64,000 bases of DNA, taken from an uncultured Bacilli bacterium. Its GTDB lineage: Bacteria > Bacillota_I > Bacilli_A > RF39 > UBA660. Numbering within the stretch: the first letter of the stretch is position 1; every line of letters begins with the position of its first letter. The stretch spans positions 496,001 through 560,000 of the forward strand of contig CAKOXW010000001.1 in assembly GCA_934130375.1 (NCBI GenBank), in the 5' to 3' direction. The position numbers were made by a program, and so were the translations under genes. Under the pieces are notes generated by a model. That model made no database searches. It saw nothing but the letters and a program-made list of their open reading frames with translations, and was not told where the DNA came from. Shown here one piece after another: positions 17,480-24,640 of this stretch.

Positions 17480-19057
17480 TTAATATTTATTTTTATTCTT
17501 TTTCAAACATAATTCCTTGTTTTTAACAACTCTCAAACCCTCTACTGAAGATAAAGTACCAAGTAACGCAGTTGACGCAAGCAACACATACCCTCTTAAA
17601 TCATTATCATCACTAGTCCTTGGAGATTTGTTTTTACTATCTATTTTAATAAGCTTAAATGACCCACTACCAGTTGTTCTAACCTCATAGAATATATTCT
17701 TATATGTAAACTTAACATTATAACCAACTACATTATCCTTTTCAAAAGAAGCATAACCTACATACTTATAAATATCCTCTAAAATATTTACATCAAGTTC
17801 ATCAGTACTCTCATATAAAGGCACTTTCTTAATAGCACTAACAACATAATCATAACCCTTATTAATTCTTGTTGTATCAACATAATATACCTCTTTATCA
17901 AAAGTAGCACTTAATATATACTTAGTATCAGTTTCAATAATCTCACAATTAGATACCTTGTAATTATCACTTATATAACTATTTATTAAATTATCAATCT
18001 CCTCTTTAGTATCGAACTCTCTATTAACAACTACCTGAGCATCACTATCTATTTCGCCTCTTATATTACCAGTAATACTATAGTCATCATTATCTACAAT
18101 CATACCTTGTAATACAGAAGAAGCATCTTCATATGAAGAATACACACCATCTAGAGTTGTAGTAATAACTTCATCTAAAGAAGTATTTCTTTCTTTTTTA
18201 ATATTTTCATCAACTGTGTAACCATTATTCCTATATTCTTCTAATTTTAATAAAGCATCCTCATAAGTAGTGAACTTTTCAGTTACTAATTCATCTTTAT
18301 ACTTACCAGTTTCTACTTCTTTAGTATTTCTCTTAACTGTAACTTTTACATTATCACTATTTAAATCCTCATAACTTTTAATAATACTTGCAATTTCTTC
18401 TTCAGTTTTACCTTCAAGTGATATAGTTAAATTATTCTCATTAGTTTTTACAAACACCTTATCAATCCAGTAATTCTTCAAATTAGCATTAATTTTATTA
18501 TACTCAATTACTTTTAAATCAATCGCACTTTTCGCATCATCATAAGTCTTATAATTATTATCAAGAACAATCATACCTAAATCAACTTTACCTCTTATCT
18601 CAGAAGAAGTAATACCAGTAATCTCACTATTACTAAAATTATTCTTTAATATCTTAATTTGATTTTCTAAATCATTTAAATTATTACAATCCACTTTATA
18701 AGTAGTACTAGTATCACTTCCATATATTTTACTAATATTAACACTATAATTATAAAAACCACCATTTTTAACTACTTCATCTTTAATTGCTTTTTGCTTA
18801 ATCTCATAAGCATTTTTCTTACTCTTAGCAGATAATTCATCATTAAATCTCCTAGTTTCATTAAACTCAACTAAATATGTAGTAGTCTTTAATACCTCAT
18901 CCTTGTTCTCACTAATAGTTGTATTAGTATTAACTGAGACATCTTTATCAAGTGCATATGCGTGTGCATTTAAAAATGGTGAAATAGTTAACACTACCGC
19001 AACTGTACTTAATAATCTTCTTCCTTTTTGTGTAATTTTTAAATTCTTAATATCCAT
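17480..19057 (-). CDS. Cell-wall surface protein with repeats and a PxTSD sorting-like tail
   Basis: 525 aa with a signal peptide (about residues 12-36, ending NAHAYA). The body contains at least four copies of a roughly 60-90 residue repeat with the core (Y/F)-x-(T/S)-Y-E/D-D-A: YKTYDDAKSAID, FTTYEDALLKLEEY, YSSYEDASSVLQ, FDTKEEIDNLI. The C-terminus has SPRTSDDND, a hydrophobic stretch GYVLLASTALLGTL and a basic tail, the layout of a sortase substrate in which LPxTG is replaced by SPRTSD. Inferred to be anchored to the wall by an alternative sortase; no sortase gene is in the window. Upstream trmB is on the same strand, 24 bp away. Confidence 0.65.
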   Translation of the reverse strand: MDIKNLKITQKGRRLLSTVAVVLTISPFLNAHAYALDKDVSVNTNTTISENKDEVLKTTTYLVEFNETRRFNDELSAKSKKNAYEIKQKAIKDEVVKNGGFYNYSVNISKIYGSDTSTTYKVDCNNLNDLENQIKILKNNFSNSEITGITSSEIRGKVDLGMIVLDNNYKTYDDAKSAIDLKVIEYNKINANLKNYWIDKVFVKTNENNLTISLEGKTEEEIASIIKSYEDLNSDNVKVTVKRNTKEVETGKYKDELVTEKFTTYEDALLKLEEYRNNGYTVDENIKKERNTSLDEVITTTLDGVYSSYEDASSVLQGMIVDNDDYSITGNIRGEIDSDAQVVVNREFDTKEEIDNLINSYISDNYKVSNCEIIETDTKYILSATFDKEVYYVDTTRINKGYDYVVSAIKKVPLYESTDELDVNILEDIYKYVGYASFEKDNVVGYNVKFTYKNIFYEVRTTGSGSFKLIKIDSKNKSPRTSDDNDLRGYVLLASTALLGTLSSVEGLRVVKNKELCLKKNKNKY

Positions 19058-19080
19058 AAAATCCTCCTTTATATTCTTAA

Positions 19081-19710
19081 CTATTTACTTGCTTCAAACT
19101 TATATATTGGATTACCTAAAGATACAAATTTATCTTCATACTCAGTTGTAATTATATTAGTTTCACTTGAATTATGCAAATCAACATTTAGATTTTCTAT
19201 TGTATAACCATACTTAGATAAAGAACAAACTGAATATTCAAATAAACCTCTATTATCTGTTTTCATAATAATTCTATTCTTAGATTTAAATACTTTATCA
19301 TAAATAGATAAAAAATTACTATGAGTTAATCTTCTCTTTTCATGCCTATCCTTAGGCCAAGGGTCAGAAAAGTTTAAATAAATTAAATCAATCTCACTAT
19401 CAAATACTTTATCCAAAAAACTAGCATCCATCCTTAGAATTCTTAAGTTAGGAATATTATAATCCTCAATCTTCTTTAAACTTCTAGCAATCACCGTATC
19501 ATATTTCTCTATACCAATATAATTTATATCCTTGTTGTTAAGGGCATTATCTCTAATAAATTTACCCTTACCCATACCTATTTCGATATATATAGGATTA
19601 TCATTATCAAATACACTCTTCCATTTACCTTTATATTCTTCTGGATTCAATATTATATATTTACTATTATTAATAATATCTTCCTTATCTTTTATATTTC
19701 TAAGCCTCAT
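19081..19710 (-). CDS. trmB: tRNA (guanine-N7)-methyltransferase
   Basis: 209 aa from ATG 19710 (GGAGGTT SD). TrmB methylates G46 in the variable loop of tRNAs with S-adenosylmethionine. The SAM-binding motif is IYIEIGMGKGKFI, and the family signature LNFSDPWPKDRHEKRRL contains the conserved DPWPK...H.KRR residues. The YEDKF segment at the end is also typical. Length normal. Confidence 0.95.
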   Translation of the reverse strand: MRLRNIKDKEDIINNSKYIILNPEEYKGKWKSVFDNDNPIYIEIGMGKGKFIRDNALNNKDINYIGIEKYDTVIARSLKKIEDYNIPNLRILRMDASFLDKVFDSEIDLIYLNFSDPWPKDRHEKRRLTHSNFLSIYDKVFKSKNRIIMKTDNRGLFEYSVCSLSKYGYTIENLNVDLHNSSETNIITTEYEDKFVSLGNPIYKFEASK

Positions 19711-19790
19711 AACAACCTCCATCTAATATAATTATAACAAATTTTTTTAATTTGCATATACTTAAATGAAAGGTTTTTTAGGTGTTTTTA

Positions 19791-20018
19791 ATGAAAGATG
19801 TTAATAATCAAATGTTTATGCCTTATGGCAATACATTTTATCCAAATATGCCAAACGAACTAGAAAATAGAATTAGTTCCTTAGAAAGAATAGTAAAAAG
19901 ATTAGATGGCAGAGTAAGCAAATTAGAGAGTATGAACGGTGTATACACAAACGACACACCATACCAAGCAAGCATACCAAACATGTACGATGGATATAAT
20001 GGTATGCACATGATGTAA
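19791..20018 (+). CDS. Small coiled-coil protein, unknown
   Basis: 75 aa from ATG 19791 (AGGTG 7 nt upstream). Begins MKDVNNQMFMPYGNTFYPNM, then a helical segment NRISSLERIVKRLDGRVSKL with heptads, then a Met/Tyr/Pro-rich tail. The layout resembles small spore- or envelope-associated Firmicutes proteins but I recognise no family. A single-gene plus-strand transcript with a clear terminator. Confidence 0.6.
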   Translation: MKDVNNQMFMPYGNTFYPNMPNELENRISSLERIVKRLDGRVSKLESMNGVYTNDTPYQASIPNMYDGYNGMHMM

Positions 20019-20039
20019 GTACCAATTGGTACTTTTTTT
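20018..20039 (+). terminator. Terminator of the 75-aa gene
   Basis: AGTACC-4 nt-GGTACT followed by TTTTTT directly after the stop codon. Confidence 0.75.
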
Positions 20040-20071
20040 CACCTTAAACTTCTAAAAATAGCCATAAGAAA

Positions 20072-20092
20072 AACACTAGAAAAACTAGTGTT
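20072..20092 (-). terminator. Terminator of the 38-aa gene
   Basis: On the minus strand AACACTAG-5 nt-CTAGTGTT followed by TTTC, overlapping the end of the small gene. Confidence 0.65.
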
Positions 20093-20201
20093 TATTAATA
20101 ATCTTACTAATACTTTCTTTTATATCATCTAAAGTATATCTTACATCCGTGTTATCCATTTCTAATTCTGCTTCTTTTAACTTAACTATTATTTCATCCA
20201 T
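20085..20201 (-). CDS. 38-residue acidic helical peptide gene
   Basis: Read from the sequence: ATG at 20201 with AGAGG 8 nt upstream, 38 codons (MDEIIVKLKEAELEMDNTDV, then RYTLDDIKESISKIINKH), TAG stop inside the terminator hairpin. Good SD and a dedicated terminator support a real gene. Charged, with heptad-like hydrophobics; no membrane segment. It lies 115 bp downstream of the reverse transcriptase gene on the same strand. Function unknown. Confidence 0.5.
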   Translation of the reverse strand: MDEIIVKLKEAELEMDNTDVRYTLDDIKESISKIINKH

Positions 20202-20315
20202 TTTTATACCTCTTTTCTTAATAAGAGTATATTTTAATTACTATTAAACGTCAATATATTTATCAATACTGGTTAATATTTCCAATTATATTAAATTATA
20301 GAGATTATTTTTTTA

Positions 20316-21401
20316 CTATACACTACTTTTATTATTAATACATCTATTTATAATTCTTTTAAGTTTAAGACTTTTACTATATTTAAAACTATTATAATAA
20401 TTTACTATCGAACTATATATATAATTATAGTTTTCATTACTATAATTTTTTATTATATAATTAATCCTCCTTGTTATTCTAAAACTAGTACTTTTACTAA
20501 CAAATATTCTTGTTTTTTTAGAAGAAACTACAAATTTGTAACCTAAAAATGAAAAACCAAAATCACTATTATATATTTTGCATTTTTTCATATTCAATTT
20601 CAATTTATAGTCATGTTCTAATACATATTTTATTTTAAGCATGCACTCTTTTAAATATTCTTTATTTTTATGAATTAAAATATAATCATCCATATATCTT
20701 ATCATATATTTGATTTTTAAATCATGAACTATGTAATGGTCTAATTTATATAAATAAAAGATTGCTAAAAATTGACTTGTCATATTTCCAATTGGAAGTC
20801 CTTTGTCTTGCTCATAAATTGGTATACTCTCTATTTCTTTAATCCTATTGCCATATTTTAATTCATTATTTTTTAATTTTAATATTGATTTATTAATATA
20901 GGGTTCATTAGTACTATCAATTATTTTACAAATAATATCATATGAAAAATCATCTAATTTATTCTCTAATAATCTTTTTAAAACATTATGGTCAATACTA
21001 TAAAAATATTTACTAATATCTAATTTCAAAATATAAAATTTTCCATACTTCTTATTTTTTTCAATATATTTTTTTAATAGTTTTATTCCATAGTCCGTTC
21101 CATAATTTTTTCTTGTTGCTATATTTCTATCATCTAAATATTTTGTTAAATTCGGCATTAAATATTTTATTGTAATATAATGATTAATTACTTTATCATA
21201 CATATTTAAACTCATTACAACTCTATATTTTGGGTATTTAATCAAAAATATATTATATTTATTTACTTTATAATCTAATATTTTATGCTCAATACTATTA
21301 ATATTAATCATTTTATACTTTTCAAACATGTATAATTTTTTCTTGTTATTACAACCTTTTACAATATAGTTATCATAAATGTACTCTAAATCATTAAACA
21401 C
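20316..21401 (-). CDS. DGR reverse transcriptase
   Basis: 361 aa. DGR reverse transcriptases copy the RNA of the template repeat into cDNA with errors at adenines, and the cDNA replaces the variable repeat of the target gene. Catalytic motif YMDDYILIH (YxDD, about residues 234-242) and motif 4 GLPIGNMTSQ (about 202-211), the GxxxSQ form that marks DGR enzymes rather than group II intron or retron RTs. Upstream LDISKYFYSIDHNVL supplies the first catalytic Asp. Length fits the family (about 300-400 aa); no maturase or endonuclease domain. Its start overlaps the avd stop by 8 bp. Last gene of the cassette. Confidence 0.95.
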   Translation of the reverse strand: MFNDLEYIYDNYIVKGCNNKKKLYMFEKYKMININSIEHKILDYKVNKYNIFLIKYPKYRVVMSLNMYDKVINHYITIKYLMPNLTKYLDDRNIATRKNYGTDYGIKLLKKYIEKNKKYGKFYILKLDISKYFYSIDHNVLKRLLENKLDDFSYDIICKIIDSTNEPYINKSILKLKNNELKYGNRIKEIESIPIYEQDKGLPIGNMTSQFLAIFYLYKLDHYIVHDLKIKYMIRYMDDYILIHKNKEYLKECMLKIKYVLEHDYKLKLNMKKCKIYNSDFGFSFLGYKFVVSSKKTRIFVSKSTSFRITRRINYIIKNYSNENYNYIYSSIVNYYNSFKYSKSLKLKRIINRCINNKSSV

Positions 21402-21723
21402 TTACCTTTAACCACCCATAAACCATTTTAGAAATATTAGAAAGCATATTAGAATATTTTTTCAATAATTTTTCACTAATTACTTCTTTCTCATGCAAAT
21501 ACTCCAAATAAAAATCTAACATAGATATTTTACTTAAAATTTTTAACATTTCATCCTTAGATTTACTACCATTAGCAATATATACTAATTCAAGTAAACA
21601 CATACTTTCGGAAAGTAACTTATCCCTAATTACTAATTCTCTTCTCGGAAGATTAATTACTAAATTATCAATAGAAAAAATAAATTCTTTTATATTTTTT
21701 ACAATTAAAAATCTATCTTTCAT
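21394..21723 (-). CDS. avd: DGR accessory variability determinant (Avd-like)
   Basis: 109 aa, all helical, between the TR and RT genes and overlapping both neighbours (8 and 11 bp). Residue pattern FIFSIDNLVINLPRRELVIR followed by helices and a C-terminal GWLKV fits the four-helix-bundle Avd/S23-like family. Avd forms a pentameric barrel that binds RT and TR RNA and is needed for mutagenic retrohoming. Identification rests on size, helix pattern, the PRRE-type segment and strict gene order. Confidence 0.8.
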   Translation of the reverse strand: MKDRFLIVKNIKEFIFSIDNLVINLPRRELVIRDKLLSESMCLLELVYIANGSKSKDEMLKILSKISMLDFYLEYLHEKEVISEKLLKKYSNMLSNISKMVYGWLKVSV

Positions 21724-22063
21724 ATTTTTCTATAAAATCTAGTATCTCGTCTATTTCTTTTTCATTTAATGAATTCATTTTTTCTATTATTTTATCTATT
21801 CTATATCTTAACTTACATTTTCTCTTTCCAAGTTCAAAAAATTTATTGTAATTGTTTTTCTTTTTGCAATCATATATTTCGGTACTACTCTCATAATTAA
21901 TATTATTTTGTTCTAATATCTTAACTACTTTTTCATATGCACTTGTTGGAAATCCAACCCTATCATCCGTTATTTTATAATCAAATAAATAATTTAAAAT
22001 ATAACAATCATTTCCATATGCACAATAAAAGCCACCATTTTTTCTTAATACTATTTTATTCAT
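21713..22063 (-). CDS. MutS-domain-I-like DGR accessory protein (downstream of TR)
   Basis: 116 aa with AAAAGGAG upstream of ATG 22063. N-terminal part IVLRKNGGFYCAYGNDCYIL, then VGFPTSAYEKVVKILEQNNI and NYE, parallels the mismatch-recognition domain I of MutS (kfYe.fg.DA...l......gfP....e..l.kL...g..Y). From memory, MutS-like small proteins have been noted beside Firmicutes DGR reverse transcriptases. The C-terminus is a charged helix. First gene after the TR terminator; overlaps avd by 11 bp. It could help direct or stabilise the mismatched cDNA/VR intermediate (inference). Confidence 0.6.
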   Translation of the reverse strand: MNKIVLRKNGGFYCAYGNDCYILNYLFDYKITDDRVGFPTSAYEKVVKILEQNNINYESSTEIYDCKKKNNYNKFFELGKRKCKLRYRIDKIIEKMNSLNEKEIDEILDFIEKYER

Positions 22064-22090
22064 TTTTAACTACTCCTTTTAACAATATAA

Positions 22091-22126
22091 AAGCACTAGT
22101 AAAAGAATAAACCTTTACTAGCGCTT
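22091..22126 (-). terminator. Terminator of the template-repeat RNA
   Basis: On the minus strand AAGCGCTAGTAAA...TTTACTAGTGCTT followed by TTATATT, about 150 nt after the TR. It would end a separate TR transcript and let only part of transcription continue into the accessory and RT genes. Confidence 0.65.
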
Positions 22127-22273
22127 ATTTGATTTTTATAGAGTTTATAGATTGTTACGTATAACTAATCATCTCTATATTCATTTTAGATTTACTCAAG
22201 GATAAATTTTGTTCTTTGCTGTACTCATATATAAGTTTTTAAACCCATATATCCTCACTAGAAAAGAACTGCA

Positions 22274-22374
22274 GGGAAAACGGAAAGCGCATTAGACGCA
22301 TTGTCGTTGTTGACATTCCCATCACCATTGACATTCCACACGTTGTTAGCATTGTCGGAATTAGCATTAGGCGA
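22274..22374 (-). repeat. DGR template repeat (TR)
   Basis: A 101-bp segment, ungapped copy of VR 22854-22954 at a constant offset of 580 bp. Read on the minus strand it is packed with AAY codons (Asn) and ends in the invariant TCTAATGCGCTTTCCGTTTT block, the likely initiation-of-mutagenic-homology end. 83 of 101 bases match the VR; the 18 mismatches are all at A in the TR minus strand (27 A in total), none at the other 74 bases. It lies in a 340-bp gap with no protein gene. Confidence 0.97.
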
Positions 22375-22405
22375 TTTTTTTATAAATTTACCCTATAACA
22401 ACTAA

Positions 22406-22708
22406 TTACTTAGTTATTACCATTAATATTTTATATAGATAAGATAATTTTAAATATTTCATATAATTATTTACCTTGTACTTCTTATCTATAACTACAT
22501 CTAAATTATCCAACACAATGTAGTTAACATTATATTTATCAAGATAATTTAAATTGCAATATGCATAATTAAATTCAAAGTTAATATATTTAAGTATTTG
22601 TAAATCTCTATCAAAACTTATATATCTATTTTTTCCTTTAATTAGCACAATACTTCTTTTATTAAATTTTTTTAATAAACTATATCTATTATATATTCCA
22701 CTATTCAT
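22406..22708 (-). CDS. Second small MutS-domain-I-like protein between target gene and TR
   Basis: 100 aa from ATG 22708 (GCAGGGG upstream). The pattern SIVLIKGKNRYISFDRDLQI, LKYINF, then LDKYNVNYIVLDN parallels the N-terminal MutS-like domain of the 116-aa protein on the other side of the TR (shared IVL-K, Y, D--IL-Y and NYI positions). Basic and Tyr/Asn-rich; a KYLKLSYLYKIL helix closes it. Ends about 30 bp before the TR. Likely a diverged paralogue with a DGR role (inference), otherwise unknown. Confidence 0.5.
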   Translation of the reverse strand: MNSGIYNRYSLLKKFNKRSIVLIKGKNRYISFDRDLQILKYINFEFNYAYCNLNYLDKYNVNYIVLDNLDVVIDKKYKVNNYMKYLKLSYLYKILMVITK

Positions 22709-22724
22709 AAAAACCCCTGCTCCC

Positions 22725-22742
22725 ACTGGGTTCCTACCCAGT
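22725..22742 (-). promoter_or_regulatory. Hairpin/cruciform downstream of the VR
   Basis: Perfect 7-bp GC-rich stem ACTGGGT/ACCCAGT with the 4-nt loop AGGA (minus strand), 112 bp past the VR and 24 bp past the target stop codon. Known DGRs carry such 4-nt-loop hairpins just downstream of the VR that raise retrohoming efficiency. It stands out in a very AT-rich background. Confidence 0.55.
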
Positions 22743-22765
22743 TAGGTCGCAAATAAAATTCATTT

Positions 22766-24208
22766 TTATTTTGTTTCTACACCAAGTATATATGGGTCAC
22801 TACTACTACCACTACCACTTGTTATTTTGACATCAGAGTTTAGATATACGGATGGGAAAACGGAAAGCGCATTAGACGCATCGCCGACGTTGACACCCCC
22901 AACACCATAGACAAACCACACGACGTAAGCAAAGTCGGAACGAGCATAAGGCGAAAGCATCCACATTGCTTCATCCATTGTGCTACCATGATGCATCCAG
23001 TTATTTTTCTTGCATGTCATATTATCAAAGTTACTATTAGCAAAATCCGCACCATCAAACATATTAGTTGCACATGCAGTCTCACTACTTGCATATGCCC
23101 AATCAGTTACATATGGTAATGCAACATAACCTTGCCATGTTGTTGTTCTTATTACTGTATCATTACAATCAGTCCCACTTGTGCATATTTTTCCATTTAC
23201 TGAACCTCTTTCAGCGTTATAAAACGGTACAGTATTTAGTGCTGAAGTTTCTTGATTAAAAATTGTTGTATCATTTGGATTTATTGCACCTGTATTCCAA
23301 GTATAATTATTTATCATTGTTTTTGCTGTATTAGACAAATTTTTTATTGTAGTAGTTCCACCGGTACTACCACTAGTACCACTGCCACTAGAACCTGATG
23401 TCTCTGAAAGCAACATTATTTTAGGATTATTATTTTTAAATGATACCTCGGCAGCGCCAGGACACGTTGTAATTGAATTATTATAACCACCATAACATGT
23501 TACACTAGTCCCACCATAATACATTGTATTTAAATATTCTTTTAAATCGGCTTGGCTCCACTCATTTACACCATAACCACCATTAATTGAATTATCCGAA
23601 CTATCCCATGATAATTTTCCTAGTTCTTCAGTTCTAACTAATTTAATGTTATCTCCAAATACTCCTATTATTCTCCATAACTCATCATTAAATGATACAT
23701 AGTTATTTGGATTTCCACCTTCATATCTTATATTTGCATCACTTGTATTGTCTTTCTTAAGTTCATTTGCTGTTCTTAGTATATCATTATCATATAAAGC
23801 CTTTATGTATGTTGTTCCTTTACCATATTCAGGCATTTTAACATCACCAGCAGTTGCATTATCTTTCGTACCATTTATTACTGATAGTCCTTCAAACTTA
23901 CCCTTTCCCACTAAACTAACCTTAGCAGTATTACCATCGAAAGTTATACTACAATTACCATAATCAGTATCATTTAGTTTAACAATGTCACTACAACTAA
24001 TACTTCCAGTATCTTCTAGTATTTCTTTCTCCATCTTCTTTTTTTCTGCTTGCGCAGCAATAGTTTTTGCACTGCTCTCAAATGATGCCTTCTTACTATT
24101 TTTAATTGTGTCAGTAATTTTTGGTACTGCAATAACTAATATTATTGCTAGTATTACTATTACTGCTAGTAACTCAACCAAAGTAAACCCTCGACCCTTG
24201 TTTTTCAT
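22766..24208 (-). CDS. DGR target: type IV pilin-like surface protein with variable C-type-lectin-like tail
   Basis: 480 aa from ATG 24208 (AGGAGGTG SD; a GTG three codons earlier overlaps the SD). Prepilin leader GFTLVELLAVIVILAIILVI (about residues 7-26) with the G|F cleavage site and E at +5, so processed by a prepilin peptidase and assembled in a type IV-like pilus or pseudopilus. Then a helix, a domain with NNYVSFNDELWRIIGVFGDN, several Cys (CY...TCPG, CTSGTDCND, CAT...MTCKK), a Gly/Ser/Thr-rich linker (about 255-275), and the C-terminal lectin-like fold containing MLSPYARSDFAYVVWFVYGV. The VR covers about residues 419-452, followed by YLNSDVKITSGSGSSSDPYI. Twelve codons differ from the TR, mostly Asn to aromatic, Val, Gly or Arg. 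Other pilus genes are not in the window. Confidence 0.92.
   Translation of the reverse strand: MKNKGRGFTLVELLAVIVILAIILVIAVPKITDTIKNSKKASFESSAKTIAAQAEKKKMEKEILEDTGSISCSDIVKLNDTDYGNCSITFDGNTAKVSLVGKGKFEGLSVINGTKDNATAGDVKMPEYGKGTTYIKALYDNDILRTANELKKDNTSDANIRYEGGNPNNYVSFNDELWRIIGVFGDNIKLVRTEELGKLSWDSSDNSINGGYGVNEWSQADLKEYLNTMYYGGTSVTCYGGYNNSITTCPGAAEVSFKNNNPKIMLLSETSGSSGSGTSGSTGGTTTIKNLSNTAKTMINNYTWNTGAINPNDTTIFNQETSALNTVPFYNAERGSVNGKICTSGTDCNDTVIRTTTWQGYVALPYVTDWAYASSETACATNMFDGADFANSNFDNMTCKKNNWMHHGSTMDEAMWMLSPYARSDFAYVVWFVYGVGGVNVGDASNALSVFPSVYLNSDVKITSGSGSSSDPYILGVETK
22854..22954 (-). repeat. DGR variable repeat (VR)
   Basis: 101 bp at the 3' end of the target gene, colinear with the TR. 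Substitutions relative to TR (minus strand): ten A to T, seven A to G, one A to C. They fall in 12 codons: nine are Asn codons and three are GAY codons or an AAT hit once. The 3' block (TCTAATGCGCTTTCCGTTTT) is unchanged. Confidence 0.97.
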
Positions 24209-24235
24209 GAAAAACACCTCCTATAAATTTTTAGT

Positions 24236-24267
24236 TTATAAGATAACACCCCCCCCCATTTGGCAAT
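24236..24267 (-). promoter_or_regulatory. Target-gene promoter region with a nine-G tract
   Basis: On the minus strand TTGCCA is followed by AAT, nine G (24249-24257), TGT and TATCTT or TATAAA (spacer 15 or 20 nt). Neither spacing is optimal, so gain or loss of G residues would change promoter strength. The stretch CCCATT-TGGC-AATGGG also forms a 6-bp hairpin with the tract edge. Confidence 0.5.
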
Positions 24268-24358
24268 GGGCAGAGGTGAGTGCTAGTCATTATAAATTTT
24301 CTTATTTAGTAGTTTCCTACTCTAATATGAGTATACACTAAAATTAGTTTTTAATCAA

Positions 24359-24387
24359 TTGATTTATATTAAAAAATATGCTATCAT
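24359..24387 (+). promoter_or_regulatory. Promoter of the antitoxin RNA
   Basis: TTGATT, 17-nt spacer, TATCAT on the plus strand; transcription would start near 24394. Confidence 0.6.
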
Positions 24388-24393
24388 GAATAC

Positions 24394-24491
24394 ATGAAGA
24401 AATTCTTCATAAAATAAAAATGGAACACTTAACCTGTAATTAGGTGTTGCCTTTAGAAGCAGACCTAATCCTTATGATTAGGTAATTTTTT
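24394..24491 (+). ncRNA. Antisense RNA antitoxin of a type I toxin-antitoxin locus
   Basis: About 98 nt on the plus strand from a promoter at 24359-24387 to a clean terminator ACCTAATC-4 nt-GATTAGGT followed by AATTTTTTT. It has no start codon with SD or open frame of note. It runs towards the 26-aa hydrophobic peptide gene and stops at that gene's stop codon, so it is complementary to the whole 3' UTR of the toxin mRNA, including the 3' element (24440-24453) that can pair with the toxin 5' UTR. Confidence 0.7.
24422..24446 (-). terminator. Possible 3' end of the toxin mRNA
   Basis: On the minus strand AACACCTAA and TTAAGTGTT can form a stem with one mismatch, followed by CCATTTTTATTTTAT. 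Weak, but it would place the mRNA end just past the pairing element. Confidence 0.35.
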
Positions 24492-24571
24492 TATATCAAA
24501 CATAAATATAGGAGACCTATAAGTAGTAGATTTATTAATACTAAAATAAAAACCATAAAGTCTTTTGTCAT
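24491..24571 (-). CDS. Type I toxin: 26-residue hydrophobic peptide
   Basis: ATG at 24571 (GAGGAGG 7 nt upstream), encoding MTKDFMVFILVLINLLLIGL then LYLCLI and TAA. One membrane-spanning helix with a short charged N-terminus, the form of small type I toxins (Fst/Ldr/BsrG/holin-like peptides), which damage the membrane when overproduced. It has a near-perfect promoter (24641-24668), a 65-nt leader and a convergent antisense RNA. Such loci keep mobile or accessory DNA in the cell, and this one lies next to the DGR. Confidence 0.75.
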   Translation of the reverse strand: MTKDFMVFILVLINLLLIGLLYLCLI

Positions 24572-24606
24572 ACACATACCTCCTCTCATTTATGAAAAAA
24601 ATCAAG

Positions 24607-24621
24607 AAGGCAATCACCTAA
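24607..24621 (-). promoter_or_regulatory. 5' UTR element pairing with the toxin mRNA 3' UTR
   Basis: In the toxin mRNA this reads TTAGGTGATTGCCTT, about 13 nt from the 5' end. It is complementary (14 bp, one bulged A) to AAGGCAACACCTAA in the 3' UTR (24453-24440). Such long-distance pairing keeps full-length type I toxin mRNAs untranslatable. Confidence 0.65.
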
Positions 24622-24640
24622 TGTTAAGTATTCCAATGCC

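Noticed and set aside
20316..21401. Group II intron or retron reverse transcriptase
   Set aside because: Motif 4 is GNMTSQ (DGR form), there is no maturase domain or intron RNA, and a matching TR/VR pair exists.
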